A stretch of 64,000 bases of DNA from Trichoplax sp. H2 (Eukaryota; Placozoa; Uniplacotomia; Trichoplacea): positions 248,001 to 312,000 of the forward strand of contig NOWV01000033.1 of the NCBI GenBank assembly GCA_003344405.1, in the 5' to 3' direction. Made by a program: the position numbers and the translations under genes. The notes below the pieces were generated by a model. The model had not been told where the DNA came from. It made no database searches and saw nothing but the letters and a program-made list of their open reading frames with translations. How positions within the stretch are numbered: position 1 is the stretch's first letter; the number at the start of each line of letters is the position of its first letter. Below, in pieces: positions 1 through 13,800 of the stretch.

Positions 1-1025
1 AGCAAGGCAAAATAAAAGCTTCTTTTGATAAACAACTCCTGTACTGATGGGTGCCATAACATAGATTGTAATTTCCCGCACATTTGTATAAGACTATATA
101 TAAATTATACTTGAATAACTCTAAAAAATTTTTATCCTTCTTCAATCCTATAGCATGGCAAAATAAAAGATATCAGTGCTGAATTGCTATCAATACAAAG
201 ATGATTATTTCCTTTATGAGAAGTGCTGTAATGGAGATTATACAGCAATTAATTTGTTGCGCATATACTATATGTATGTTGTGTTTGAAAAAACTAAATA
301 ATCATTATACTTTAATCGTATAGCAAGGCAAAATAGAAGATTATCGGTAAAGTAATATTGATATAAAATAATTATTATCCCGAGATGATAGCCGTCATGA
401 TAGAGATTTTGTGGTAATTAATTTTTTGCACCAATACTAGCATGTAAATTACACCCGGATATTTACAAATAATTATTATCTCTCTTCAATCATATAATAT
501 GGCTAAGAAGAAAATTATTAAGTAAACTGCTATCGATGTAAAAATAAGTGTTTTCCAGCGATGACAGATAACGTAGCAAAGATAATAATTTTATTGCACA
601 TATGCGTATACTATCTATACTATAAATTATATCTAGAACACTTTATAAATAACCATCACCTTCTTCAGCCATAGCATAGCAATGTAGAAAATTATTAAGT
701 AAACTACTATCGGTAATAAAATAAATAATTTTCTGTGATAGCAGTTAGTATTGTTATCCGTAATATGCTGCATGCATACTCGGCCATCTCATAAAAGTGG
801 AGTACAGATACCTCTAAATAATCATTATCCTTCTGCTATCGAATGGTATAGCATAGCAAAATAAAAGATTATCGAGTACGCAACTACTGGAACTAAATTA
901 ATACTTTTTCCACAATGATAGCCTATGCGTAAATATGTGTACTCTTTAGTCATAAAGTAGAGTTAAACTGGGAGAGTTAATGAGCAAATGACTACTGATA
1001 AATGTACATCATTATTTTCTGCAAT
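1..1025. repeat. Degenerate satellite with 150-177 bp period
   Basis: A recurring block begins with a motif like agcatggcaaaataaaag. It is seen at about 1, 152, 322, 496, 673 and 850, giving spacings of 151, 170, 174, 177 and 177. Each is preceded by a relative of aataatcattatccttcttc and followed by relatives of aaactactatcggtataaaa and of a gatgatagc element. Copies differ by many substitutions and small indels, so this is an old tandem array. Fainter pieces, such as the ctgcaatgacagcat element near 1020, suggest decayed copies as far as about 1750. The array probably continues to the left of the window. Confidence 0.7.
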
Positions 1026-4000
1026 GACAGCATAGAGTAAGAAAGATACACCCAGTTGGCCTACCGTGACAGAAATTATAGTTTGATGTATTTGTACCTA
1101 AATTGTACTTATATAGCTTTAATTCTTGCCCTTCTCTTATCAGAGGTGTATGGCTAGATAGAGGTCTATAGACTATAAATAAACTGTTACTGCTACAAGT
1201 AAATATTTTCTTGTGATATACGATATTATTAAATAATTGAAAAAATACCTAGGAAGATTAAAACCATAATCATTATATTTATTTGTACATTATCAAAGAA
1301 TTATCCAATAAAATAGATATAACACTTATATAGCGTGACAGTATTAAAGGTTCTTAAGTAAAGTACTTTCGGTAGTGATCATGATGGTCCTTCCTTTTTT
1401 AATTTTGCGATAATACAAATTTGTCAGAGGTACTTGAGCTATTTACTACGATATCAGTCTCTGCGATGACTCAATATATCTATTGAATATTAGTATCCAT
1501 TTAAAAACAATATCACTTTCCTATGATATTACTACTAGGTAAACTCTATAATAATATTCGGTTGTATGACGGTTCTATCAATTGACTAAGGGTTGGCTGT
1601 AGCTACAAGAAAATAATTTTTCATGGTGTAATAAATCCGTAGCAACAATTTTTCTTCATATTGTGTGATGATGCTGTAAAACCTACGGTAAGTAAACTAC
1701 TTTATGATGGCTGTCGCAATGGAAACTATAATATAAAGTTTACTCAGCGATACTTTCACAACTTTCAGCAACCTATACTTCAGCGAAGTGAAATTATAAT
1801 TTGATATTTACCGGTATCCGGATACTCTATCCAAGCCTTGGCTAGTACAATTTAACTTAAACAATTTCAAGTGGTAAATATTCAATAAGGATTCTTTAAC
1901 AAGTGAAGAGGGAGCCATTCGAACGAAACCATAATTCAACATTTTTCTCAATTGATATAATTAAATTTGCATTATGGTCAGTATTATTGAAATTGTCAAT
2001 TGGCCTATCCTTCATACCTTCATTGTGTAATACATATAATTTAAGCACTTTTAAGTAATAATTTATCCCAATAACAACTTATCATACGTTAAAAGCAAGG
2101 GGTAATTCTACTGAAATAGTTGCTGTGCAGGAAATCTTTTGAACTGATCTTTTAATATATACTTTCTCCAACACTTATTGAGTACAATTCCAAATTTTAG
2201 TCAACTTTTATTAATCAGTATCTCAATAGCATTCACCTAAACATATCAAAAGAGAAGGTACCTGAATCAGTAATATTCAGTATACAGCATTAACATTTTT
2301 CTCTCCGTAAAGAAATGCTTATTATGGTCAAGTAATTGTAATTTCAATAATAAGATTCATATACGTCGATAGTCCATGGCCAGGTTGAAAATTAAACGGA
2401 ATTTTAATTTAATTTTCAATAGATAACGACAACATAATAGTTGTACCAATATTGTTTAAATTGTCATATAGTAATATATCTTTATTATTGGTAATGTTCG
2501 CTTATATTACACAATATTTGAAATAGGCAAACCTACACATGTTTCAATCTATTGTAACCTTTTTCGATGAAGCATATATCTTTATTTTATTTAGTTTACT
2601 AAAAAAATTTCTATTCTGTTCTATTTTCAATAGCTTCAGTACCACATGTTCGTTCATCAATACCATGATTAAGAGGGAAATTTAATATCCATTAATTAGA
2701 TGTAAATTATTTACAATTTTAATTTGTATTCAAGATAGGCTATTTCTATTAACATTTTCTCTCTAGTGCATCTCATATGCGTATTATAATTTAAGACGAA
2801 TTGATATAATAAATTAATCGATTATAATAATATATACAAGCGCGTATGTTATATGTATGTTATACATAAGTACGTTGATATTTTTTTGCTTTGATGACAA
2901 CCTTTATTCAAAAACTTGCTTAATACTTTATTTGAACCGTATACTAAAAAGGTCGATAGACTGGGCAATCTTTCTAATTGCAAACCCAGCCAATTCATAA
3001 ATTTTATTTATTTGCAGATAACTTCTTGGCATTGTAATACGCTATACAATATACCTGAATTACTAAACATATGCTCTTTTAGCGTCTCTTATTACTAAAT
3101 TGAATAAAATTCGGCTTGGCAATATCTATAAATTTTTATTGATTTGACTAGTGATATTCAGCGGGCAGCCTTTAATTTAATTAACAACATCACGTTATCG
3201 GATTACTGTACATTCCATAAAGTAGGGCCAAATAGGAATTAATTTAAGCCGTATTTTTCTTGTTCGGTAGTGTAAGTTAAAGCTAGACCAAATATAGGCA
3301 ATATAATTTCCGTAGATACTGTTTCCAAGCTACCCATATACAGGTCAATTTTGGGTAGTCTACGCAATGAAATTCATAGCAAATTCTTCAGCTTATACTA
3401 GTGGATTAATAATGAGAAGTAACATTCCTAGATTGCAGTACAACATGGAATAAAATTTGTTATTTCCTTTTGCTTAACTATAAAATTACCTATTGTCAAG
3501 CGATAGGTGATCATGGATATCAGGAATATAACTACAAATTTCGATTGTCTTGGGTGATTGTGCATATGATCAAGGAATGATTTTTGTTAATCTGTAGTAA
3601 TGATAGCCAAATTCGATCAAGCTTGTAGCTAATTCTTTCTCTTTTACTTACACATTAACAAAATGAAATAATAAACAGAAGTAATTGCATATTATATGCG
3701 ACGAAATTTACTGATTTTTTTATACAGAAATCACAAATTGTATTGTACAATAATATCAGCAATTAAGGATATTAATGTGAGCATATACAAACTTTTAGTA
3801 ATCTACTTGCCTAATACTGACTGCGAAGATGAATCGAATTTGTAACTATTCTTCACTAATTCTTCACTCACAAGGATTGATATAAAGGAATAGCATATAG
3901 AAATTTTAAGGATACGAGATAAGAAAAAATTGTTAGGTGATGTGAGTAGAAAATTTCATGGTATCAACCTATTGTCATGTATATCCTACTTTTGATTTTG

Positions 4001-5490
4001 TGATGAAATGAATTTGTCAGAGGAAACTTGTCTATTCTTTACATTGTAGTACTGCCCAAGACCAGATACTGTATATGATTTAAGGGACTACGGTGTAAAA
4101 ATGATTACCACAGTTGAAGTCATGGTATATTCTGTTTAACCATTTCCTAATTGCACATGACACCTTACAAGATGAAATTGCAATTTATCATTCGTAAATA
4201 ATCTGGGAGCGAATTTTTATACCGATTTTAAGTATTTATAGAATTTTGGAATAGTATTTACCAATTTACGTCAAGTATTTGTTAAGCGGTATATTAACTA
4301 TCCTCCATACTACGCGTATTAACATCAAATATGACCTTCTTAAGTGTAAAAATGACTTTAGAATAAAATTACAAGAACAAATCAATGCTATTACTTCTAA
4401 CTTGCACCGACCCTGTTTAAAATGTTATTGAATTGTGTTATCAGAGCTGATTAAATTTTAATATAATTTACGTATGCAAGTTACTCAGTAAGGATTAAAA
4501 CTCCATTTACCTAATTTAAGATAAAAATCGACCAACTTACTCGTACGTGTAATATTTATTAATCCATCGGCAATTTGCTTATTCTTCGTACCAATGTCAA
4601 GTGTCAACGATGTTAGAAGTACTGTAAATTAGACTCTTGTTGGAGTATAAATTATTATTTGCGTATATCGCTCTACAGTTGACTCTGTTCAGAGGTTTTA
4701 ATTGTCCGCTAGGAATAATTAGGGTACTATTCAAGCAGCACAAGTGCGTATTTCAATCTACCCTATGTGTGTGTTAACTGCACATCGACGAGTAGGAGGC
4801 CTGCTCCTTAGATGGTACAATATTTCTGTCAGTACAAGTTTTCAATACTATTTTGTAACTTAGCTCAGACTCAATCTCAAGTTCTTAATCACTCTAGCAT
4901 AGGAAATAATTATAATAAGATTTGTTGCGAAACTCTACGGCACTACAGTTTACAATTTTAGTGGTCGCTGTAATATCGATACTATTCGTAATAATTAGAA
5001 CAAGGATAACATTCAATCAACTCTTAAAATTTATTTATTTATTCAATGTTGATTTTAACGTGAGTACATGTATGTAATTCATACCAGGCCAAAAAGCATT
5101 ATTAATACCAATACATACGTGAATAGAAAATTAACTGTAACGTATGTTATTAAAATTTAAATTTAAATACCAAAGACTTGTCGAAGAAGAACCATTAGAA
5201 AAACACCATACTAACAGGACTAAAGCAGTCCAAACTATTGTCGGACACGTAATTGACGTCAATGTGTATCCTATAGCAGTATGGTTAGACCATAATATTG
5301 ATATTCACCATATTTTTCAATGGTGGAATAGCTTACGAGTTAAGTTAGAAATTACAAAATTGATTGATGTTGTAATGATATGTAATATATGAGCAAGTAT
5401 ATGATAGATATAATACATCATAATGAAGAAAAAAATTCATTTTTTTTATCGTTGATCGCCTTTTTTCGTGTAGCATAGTCATACGAATAT

Positions 5491-5496
5491 TTTATT
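5491..5496 (-). promoter_or_regulatory. Candidate poly(A) signal of SLC28 gene A
   Basis: A canonical AATAAA on the minus strand lies about 230 bases past the stop codon of transporter A. It is the nearest canonical hexamer I see. In DNA this AT-rich a chance match is possible. Confidence 0.35.
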
Positions 5497-5724
5497 AGTA
5501 ATATAATTTCTTAATAGTAGATAGAGCTGGGTTCTGGCCACCTATCGTAAATTCTTATTACTTTATCATTATTTCTATATGTGAACCGATATCAAATCGT
5601 AACTAATTAAAATAATCACTTATTACAAATATCTTTCACCAAGTAGTATTTTTACCAATGTATGATAACCAATCCTCGCTAATATGTTTCGAAATTAGCT
5701 TCAATGAATGTCTTTCATAGCCAT

Positions 5725-8700
5725 TTAACTGGTTGATGGTATAACAGTTGAATTAAATATCGCAGTCGTAATATCCGTAGCATTCGTAGCATTAACGAAT
5801 CCTTGGTTAATAGACACAGCAGGAACGTAAAACATGCCTAAAATCATTAACAAGTAAATTTAACCGGACAATCATTACGTATTTTAACGATTGCTATTTG
5901 TAATTTATGCCTGATATGTTGTCTTGCATTGCAATATATCGCTATCAACTACTGCAATTTTAGTGTTAAAGATATCCTAAATCTTAATAGTAACTTTAAT
6001 ACAGATAGTTTTACCTGCTAAACAAGCTGTCATAAAACAAGCAACAGTACCAGAGCATAGAGCTCTGAAAGCAATACTAGCCAAGTCACCCTTCCGTTCA
6101 GGCGCCATTGGAGATAAACCACCAATTTGGATACCAATTGACGAAAAATTAGCAAAACCACATAGAGCATATGCAGAAATGACTTCAGAGCGAACCTGTA
6201 TTCCAAAATCAATTATATAAAGTAAAAGTAACAATATTATAAATTTAAAATTTTATCATGTAAAAAAGGAATCCAGTCTTTTAAAATCAGTTACAAATAT
6301 ATTTTAAAATATACACACGAAATAGACAAATACTTCTTTACTTCTGTGTGCATACATACATACATGTACATATGTATATAAAAAATCACGTTTATATAAG
6401 GTTCCTTATATAATATTTTAAATTAGAATAAATTCATATTTTTCCCCTACGGTTAACGCTACACAATGATACAAGCTAATCTTTATTAACTTTACTAAAA
6501 AAGAATGTGTGATTCTAATGGTATAACCTATAATTTTAAATATTAGAACTATAGTATAGTAAAATTGTGATATACTGTAGACCTAGTCGTCAAGAATACA
6601 AAAGATACGATAATATTGCCGCAACTGAATGATTATTATATCACATTATTTTCTTGTAGTTCACAACAAGTATTTAGAATTATATTATTATTAGAACATA
6701 GCCCTAGATAGAAATAATGAAACTCACAGAAATGACTGGATTGCCAGCAATTCGTGCGTTTATCCATTTAGATAGTGTAATATAAGCAACGAATTCATTG
6801 GCTACGGTTTTTTCGGCAAGAAGTAGACCAACATTAAAAGCGTCCTTATATTCAATACCCAGTAGCAAGGCCAACGGTGTAAATAAGTATGAGCATATCA
6901 ACTATACAATTTAGATTAAACGGAGATTATAATATTAGCATAGATTCTTTCTAGACAAGAATAAGATATCGCTAAAGATATAAAGTAATATCTAATTTTT
7001 GAAGAAAATATATCTACTTTCGATATAAAAATTTGATTTAACTTACCCTAAAACTCAATAAAGGATAATTGACAAGACTACCAAAATAACCCAACAAACC
7101 ATCAAGGAAATTCAAGAGAGCCGTGAAAACAATTAAATTAGCGGCAATATTTGCTACTAGTGGTACAGCAGTAGATGCACCATTAGATAAAGCCTCGAAG
7201 AAGTTGGTTTCAGTGCTATGAGATGATAATAAAGAGCATAAAAAATATAGTTAATTTCCTCTTTAAAATTAAAAATTTTTTAAAAGCGATTTTTTAGATT
7301 TTACTAACGTGCGAATACAATAAAATAACGAGTAAATTATACGAACGTAAAATTCGATGTCAAAATTGAAATGGCAGCCACTATATTATTTTACCCTCTT
7401 TCCAATTTAATATCCTCAACATCATATTCTTCGTCCTTTTCTGTCTCTGGATAAACTAACTTTGCAACAGCCAAAGCAGCAGGCGCAGACATAAAAGAAG
7501 CAGTTAAAAGATGAGTTGCCGGGACGCCTAAGCCAATATATGCTCCTAACACACTACCAGCGATGGTAGCGAAACCACCAGTCATAACCGCATGAAGTTC
7601 CGATTTAGTCATTTTAGCAAGGAATGGTCGCACCAATAGTGGAGCTTCAGTCTATTTAAATCGTTAATATCAGAAACTTTAGTGTTGTTATAATTCTTCA
7701 TAGAATTTAATTTGTGTATATCTACTGTTATACAATGCGTATACTATTTTAGCATACAGTATATGCTCGTAATTTGCTAACTTACCTGTCCAACAAAGAT
7801 ATTACCAGCTGCATTTAGTGATTCTGTTGGTGATGTTTTCATAGAAATTTGCATCATACGAGAAATAACTTTAATAACAACTTGCATTACACCGATATAG
7901 TATAAGAAGGAAATTACGGCACTAAAGAAAATAACCAATGGCAAAACCTAGTAAAAAAAAATAATTGCAAGTTAATTTATGATTTACTATTAACAATATC
8001 TTACAATTAGTTTTCATAGTGATAATATAAATATTACATAGTACTACATAGGTACAGAATTAGTTAAAATAGATGTGGCTATAGTTACTATCACATAATA
8101 AATAATACAACAACTATTAAAAGTAGATTAATATAGTACCTTAAAAGCAAAGAAATGATTTGTATACAAATCGCCAAAAACAAATTTTGAACCAGAGTCG
8201 GTAAAATTTAAAAAGGTAGTAATTAAATTTCCAAGGAATTGGAAAACTTGGAAACCAACTGTCGTACGCAAAATCAGTAGACCCATAATAAATTGAATAA
8301 TAAATCCAACAATAACTGGACGCCATCTAACCTATTAAAATTAACAATATTTATTATTATATAAACATGTATATGAAAGATTATTTTAAATTTTAATTCT
8401 GTCTACTGTATCTCTAAAGTAGTAACAATTCGTATAACGCACGTATAGCTATAACTGATAGTTAATTGTATTTTTCTTACAAGTCTACATCTTAACTTAC
8501 TTGAGATCGATGTTTAGAAAATATCCAACATATCAATAAGTAAACAAGCAAACCACCAAACGATGCAAACCGATATGGTATGATTGGCTGATCAAGAACC
8601 AAGAATAAGACAACTAATCCCAGCAAAACTAGAATGACGACCCTAATCGAAATGATGCCAAAAGAAAAAATTTAGAATTTTCACATTAAGTACCTTTATG

Positions 8701-9648
8701 GTATAGAATGACAAGTTTGTACAATATTTAATTGGTATCTATATCGATATACGTATATATAATAATATATAGTATACGAACCATTTTAAGTAGCGTTGGT
8801 GTTTACCATAAAAATAACTGATCGGATTTAAAACAAATTTCCACAAAGTTGGAGAAACGTAAGGCCACACATAAGAAAAGACAACCAATCCCAGAATCAC
8901 CATAGTAATGATAAACAATGTCTTGGCTCTTTCAAAGTTGATCGTACAAGCAAATACTAAGAAGACCACATAGCCTGCCAATAGAGCGATTAGGAAAATC
9001 CTTAAAGAAATTTTTCTGATATCAGCTTTATTTTCCTCCATCCATCTTAAATATTTTGCATTCCAAGCGTCATTGTCGATTTTTGCAGCCTTTGTTGCAT
9101 CAGGATCAGGATTTGAATTTAATAAATTTCTGTTATCATTTTCAACGATAACTGAAATTTCATTTTGCTAATTGAAGATTCAAGAAATGAAATATTTCAA
9201 TTTTAAGTAATAAAAATGGAAGGTGAAAAAATGTTAAAAATTGGTTTAAGCATGTACAATTTAATTTGACGATAGTAGTACTCAATGTACTTACAGAAAT
9301 AAATACTTTTATTACTCGTTAAATTACTAAGGAGGAACATTGCAGAAAGATGTTCGATACTACTATTCTACAATCTATCATTACTACATTTTAATTTTTG
9401 TAGCCGTGGCTGAAAAACAAATTTCAACTTTTTTAAATATCTGTCTTCTAAATACCGACAAATGGTACAGACAGTAAATACGATCAAGGCTCTTGTATTT
9501 ATTAAATATTTACCTGTACATGAGAATGGCCATTATTAGACGTGTTTGAAGTTGGAGATTTAGACGTGTATGGAATTGGAGATTTAGACGTAGCAATCTC
9601 TCCAACTTCAGTATCGTCGAATCTTGTTATCATTTCCACATCTGCCAT
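5725..9648 (-). CDS. Concentrative nucleoside transporter A (SLC28 family), 10 exons, 636 aa
   Basis: This is a Na+-coupled nucleoside uptake carrier of the plasma membrane. Exons in coding order: 9514-9648, 8782-9167, 8501-8642, 8140-8331, 7786-7947, 7395-7651, 7047-7215, 6728-6901, 6015-6195, 5725-5837. All phases close and the stop is TAA. The length of 636 residues is normal for animal CNTs. Residues 1-95 are a soluble, acidic, Ser/Thr-rich N-terminus that includes an eight-residue TSKSP repeat. Membrane segments follow from about residue 100. The substrate motif GQTEAP is at 338-343, with the key Glu at 341. The family signature [12 protein letters not shown] is at 510-521, with Asn516 and Glu517. 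The start is the first Met of the frame that leaves a plausible N-terminus; the frame stays open further upstream, so an earlier start or a 5' intron cannot be excluded. The gene lies in tandem with gene B. Confidence 0.95.
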
Positions 9649-12245
9649 TGCTTCAATATGGACTACACGTACAAGTAAAGAAAGAATAATATTCACATCA
9701 GATTGTATAAATAACCATGTTCTCAACCTCAAAAAAATTATTAGGAATAGAAGAACTGTGAAATCTATTGATATCATTCTCTTACTATGAAACAATTCAA
9801 TAAAACCAAAAACATATCTGTAAAAATAGTCATTCAGTTGCATTAATTGTATTAAAATTATAAGTTATTATTATACTGTCATGATTAAAAAAATTTATCG
9901 CTATCTATCTTTACCGAGAATTTGTGAAAAACGGTACGACGTATACGTACTTATATATTGTAATATTTTATGTTGACAACACTATAAATACGTTACAAGA
10001 TACGAATTTTACACCATGCCAGTAATAAAGTGATCGTCTCGGTGGCCCATAAACATATATTAACTTATATAGTGTTATGTCTACTTAGATAGTGTTTATG
10101 GTCATAGAGAAGCAATTGATTGTGATTGCAATTTAACATTCGTCGTATCACGTACAATTTATTAAATTACTTTGTTTTTTGATTCTTCATTTCAACAATG
10201 ACTTCGGTTTTAAATTAATTTCTCTATTAAGCTAAGATTAATATCTAAAAAGACTGTATCACTATGAATACGAATAGCTGTTGGCAATATCCATCAATGT
10301 TAATCGTTGATAGGTAAAAACACTCTATCTCGGAAACTTTAATTCTTTTATAGTATAGAATACTATCATGGTTAACAGTATAAGTGAGGATAAAAATAGA
10401 ATAAAATCTGATTGCAATATCTTTTGGAGGACATGGTTAAACAAATGCAATCATGAATCAAGTCTTTTAATTCTATCTAGATATGGTTTATATCATTATC
10501 GTTAATATACAATCGTAAGACATAAAATAGAAAGAATTAAATCCCCCCCCCAAAGAAATTTATAGTTTTAGTTTTGCAAAAAGTAACAAATTGACTCGTC
10601 GTTCTCCTGGACATGGTACAGTATACAGTGTCATTTTTGTATACTTTATTACTACCGTATAACTTTCATTGTTGTTACTATTCTGGTCTATGTTGAAAAT
10701 TGTTATTCCAATTAATTACAAACAGAATCAATTTAGATAAAATCTCTATTTTACTATACTTTGCAAAGTTCATTTTATTATTGTATTAAAGGAAATTTTG
10801 ATCATGTAAATCATTTACAGTCCAGGATCATTTATTCCAAGAAATTGGATCGGTATCCATTCTATGTCGAATGTATCAGAATGTGTTCTGCACGAGTGTA
10901 TATCTTTAAATTTATTTTCTGATATATTGTTTTATTTGAAAAAATTGTTTTTAAGTGACGATTTCTTTCGATATCATACAGGAATGTAACATGTTAATAT
11001 TAATTATCGAAATTACTAAAAGAGAAAATTAATCCAGGTTGGTCCTGATAAAGGGGGGGGGGGGTATAACATTCATGAATTTTTTTCACTCGTTACCGTG
11101 CGATCCGCTACGACGCGGTTATACTGTCCAACTCTAGCAACATCGATCGTATATAAAAAAAATTGATCCTATCGAGATATGCTGCTTTATGAGCTATGTA
11201 GAAGTAAAAAATTAAATTAAAACTGATCTAAACAGAACTTGATAACTTGCCAACTTGGATTATCTAAGATAAGATTATGCCCGTTGATAAAATAAAAAAT
11301 TAAAATCTCTCTCTCTATATATATACACAAAGAATTGTATTTGTTTACTCAAACCAAGATTACCTTTCCTGTGATAAGTTGGGAACTTGGTTGTATTTCA
11401 AAGAGTTGTCGTCGACGTACAATTTTGTCAAGGTAATTGGATGAAAGACGGAAATAATGATGACTAATTACTGGTCAGAACAATTTAGCAGAGACTACAA
11501 GTTAATCTTGTATGACGATAAGTTCAATTGAGAAGGGAAATAGTCCCTTTCTAGATCAATATTGGCGGGCAAATTAGAAAATACAGAGGTCAATTGCCGA
11601 TAGGCTTCAATGGACTAGGTTGATGTTATTGCTATTTGTTAATCACTTTAGCGCCTTTTTTCTGGATTCTTTTCTTTTTAGATATCATCCACAGACTTTT
11701 TCAAGTTGTCATAGTCTTCAATGTCTGTTCTACTTGAATAGAGACGAGAGAGAAATAGTACGATTGGACTGTATTATCAATTACTCTAACTATTCTTCTT
11801 CTCATCAACATGTTTCTTTCTAAATTCTTCAATTTGTCCGTATCCGGTCAATAATAGAGCGATCGTAATTGGTCTTGTTTCTACAAAACTAATTCAATAG
11901 AGACAATAGGATCGACTGCATCAATGCCTAAGCAATGACAACAATAGCGGATAAGTAATACTATTGAAAAATGAACTTTTATCATGTTGCCATGGAGTAG
12001 ATCGCAACCAGATGGAGCCTTAGATAGTTGACGTATTATCTAGTTTGAAACGTCACATGAGTCACATCATTCTGATTGTCTTTGATTTCATACGCGATGT
12101 TTCTATTGTCTAAAAATTGACTTTCCTCAGGACGTACACCTATCCAAACAATTAGCATGACAACGCCCAGATTGGGGATTGGCTGTTTTCATTGTAGTAA
12201 GCATCATCACGTGAAGCGGGTCGGGTGAGTCAATAAAAGCAAAGC

Positions 12246-12305
12246 ATGGTCTAGCGGTATACTGCAGTATACTGACTGTACCAGTGGTTCGAGGGTATTC
12301 TATAT
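12246..12305 (+). repeat. Decayed tRNA-like sequence (possible SINE head)
   Basis: The string atggtctagcgg at 12246-12257 matches the A-box/D-arm of Glu-type tRNAs. The string ggttcga at 12286-12292 matches a B box. The two boxes are 39 bases apart, slightly closer than in an intact tRNA. The flanking acceptor and T-stem halves do not pair, so this is not a functional tRNA. A tRNA-derived SINE relic or a tRNA pseudogene fits. It sits at the start of a GC-richer patch. Confidence 0.3.
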
Positions 12306-13385
12306 CCGACACATTCCATCACTGGAGTTGTACTGTACAGTATGACACTTCTACTGTACTCTACGGCACAAAACGGTGTCCCTCGCACGGTTGTGGTTAC
12401 AGGTAAATGACTACCGTGGCGGAAGCGCGCTTTCTTCTTGTTGACAAGAATCTGACGGACATAGTCTCCTGACACCCACGTCGAGCAACAGAGGCAAAAA
12501 AATAATAAAATAATATCCTTGGCTATATATCGCCCAGAGATGGGAGTTATTTGTCTGCTATAAGCAGTAAAATATCCAATTTTGAGATCAATGATTCAAA
12601 ATCGGAGTGTTTCCTCTTTAAAGAATATTAAGAATATACTACGGTACATTATACATTCTGGCGCGACCGCGTTATGGGTGTCGAAAGCACGCCTCTTAAT
12701 TTAAAGTAATGGACAGTACTGTAGTTCTATCTTGACGTGTTCATCATCGTCTTCAATTAAATCCAAATTGGTCACAATTCCATGACAATCATGTAAATTC
12801 AATACCAATATTTTAAACGTTTAACATTTTTCGATTGACTGCAAAGACAGCGCGTATTAACCTTGATAATACATTGACATGATTGTAGCAGCGAAAAAAA
12901 TGCTTGAGTTTAAGAAATTCCTTTTAATGAATCAGCCCTACAGGGCCTACACCAATGAAGACGAATGCAATGGCCCAATTGATAGGCGTATTACCCAGCG
13001 CCATAATTCAATAGCATAACCCATCAGTAAGGAAGAAAATATGCATCAAGCACTGCATATTTCTATCCATAGGTCAACTTTTCTAACCAACTTATAGAGG
13101 AAATGATGGACAAAATTTGGCAAGTGACATAAATCAGAGCGGTTCTCTACTGCACAGTACAGTACTGTAGTTCTACAGTCAAGGTGTACTACAGATACAT
13201 GGCGCGATTCCATGATAGTCATGTCCAAATATCTGGATATAGCAGATATTATTAATCTATCTTTATATGAAGTTAAATGTACACGACTAACACTACTAAT
13301 ATGCGAGCAATAATCACTCGATATAAAAGAATGTGATAATTCAATCTTAGCAACCACCTATGCTATTGCTAGTCTCTTAACCTAC

Positions 13386-13800
13386 TCCATTACAGAGTAT
13401 TCCCATTAACTGTTTTATTCATTATTTGCGAACGTACCCTGCTTTCCGGACTTAATTATCTCTACGTACTCCATTACAGAGTCCCATTAACTGTTTTATT
13501 CATTATTTGCGATTGTACGCTGCTTTCCGGAGTTCATTATCTCCACATACTCTCCATTACAGAGTATTCCCATTTACTATTTTATTATTAATTATTTGCG
13601 ATTGCACGCTGCTTTCCGGAGATAATTATCTACAGTATACTTACTCCATTACAGAGTATTCCCATGAACTATTTTATTCATTATTTGCGATTGTAGGCAG
13701 CTTTCTGGAGTTAATTATCGCTACGTACTCCATTACAGAGTTTTCTCATTAACCGTTTTATTCATTATTTGCGATTGTACGCTGCTTTCCGGAATTAAAT
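13386..13800. repeat. Five-unit tandem repeat, 83-92 bp period
   Basis: The anchor tccattacagag begins at 13386, 13470, 13553, 13645 and 13729. Each unit then runs through a ttattcattatttgcgattg segment and a gctgctttccgga segment before an ttaattatct segment. Units are close to identical, with short indels at the joins. Open frames here are by-products of the repeat. Confidence 0.9.

Larger units (their letters stand above)
1..5724. other. Gene-free left flank
   Basis: I find no supportable gene here on either strand. Open frames are short (the longest is 82 codons at 5144-5392) and show no family signature, conserved splice-site pattern or coding-like composition. The first kilobase is a degenerate tandem repeat, described separately. 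The rest is unique AT-rich DNA. The 3' end of transporter gene A, which reads leftwards, probably extends its untranslated region to about position 5490. Confidence 0.6.

Noticed and set aside
5144-5392. 82-codon plus-strand frame with HHIFQWWNSL
   Set aside because: No family, splice context or coding composition supports it; treated as chance.
9542-9790. 82-codon plus-strand frame
   Set aside because: It is the antisense of the first coding exon of transporter A.
11053-11064. G12 run, with a C9 run about 500 bases away (10543-10551)
   Set aside because: Simple homopolymers; no G-quadruplex series and no paired element around them.
12246-12305. Functional tRNA-Glu gene
   Set aside because: Box sequences are present, but the acceptor and T stems do not pair and the spacing is short.
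13386-13800. Regular repeats considered as a CRISPR array
   Set aside because: The units are continuous 83-92 bp tandem copies without unique spacers, in a eukaryotic genome with no cas genes.
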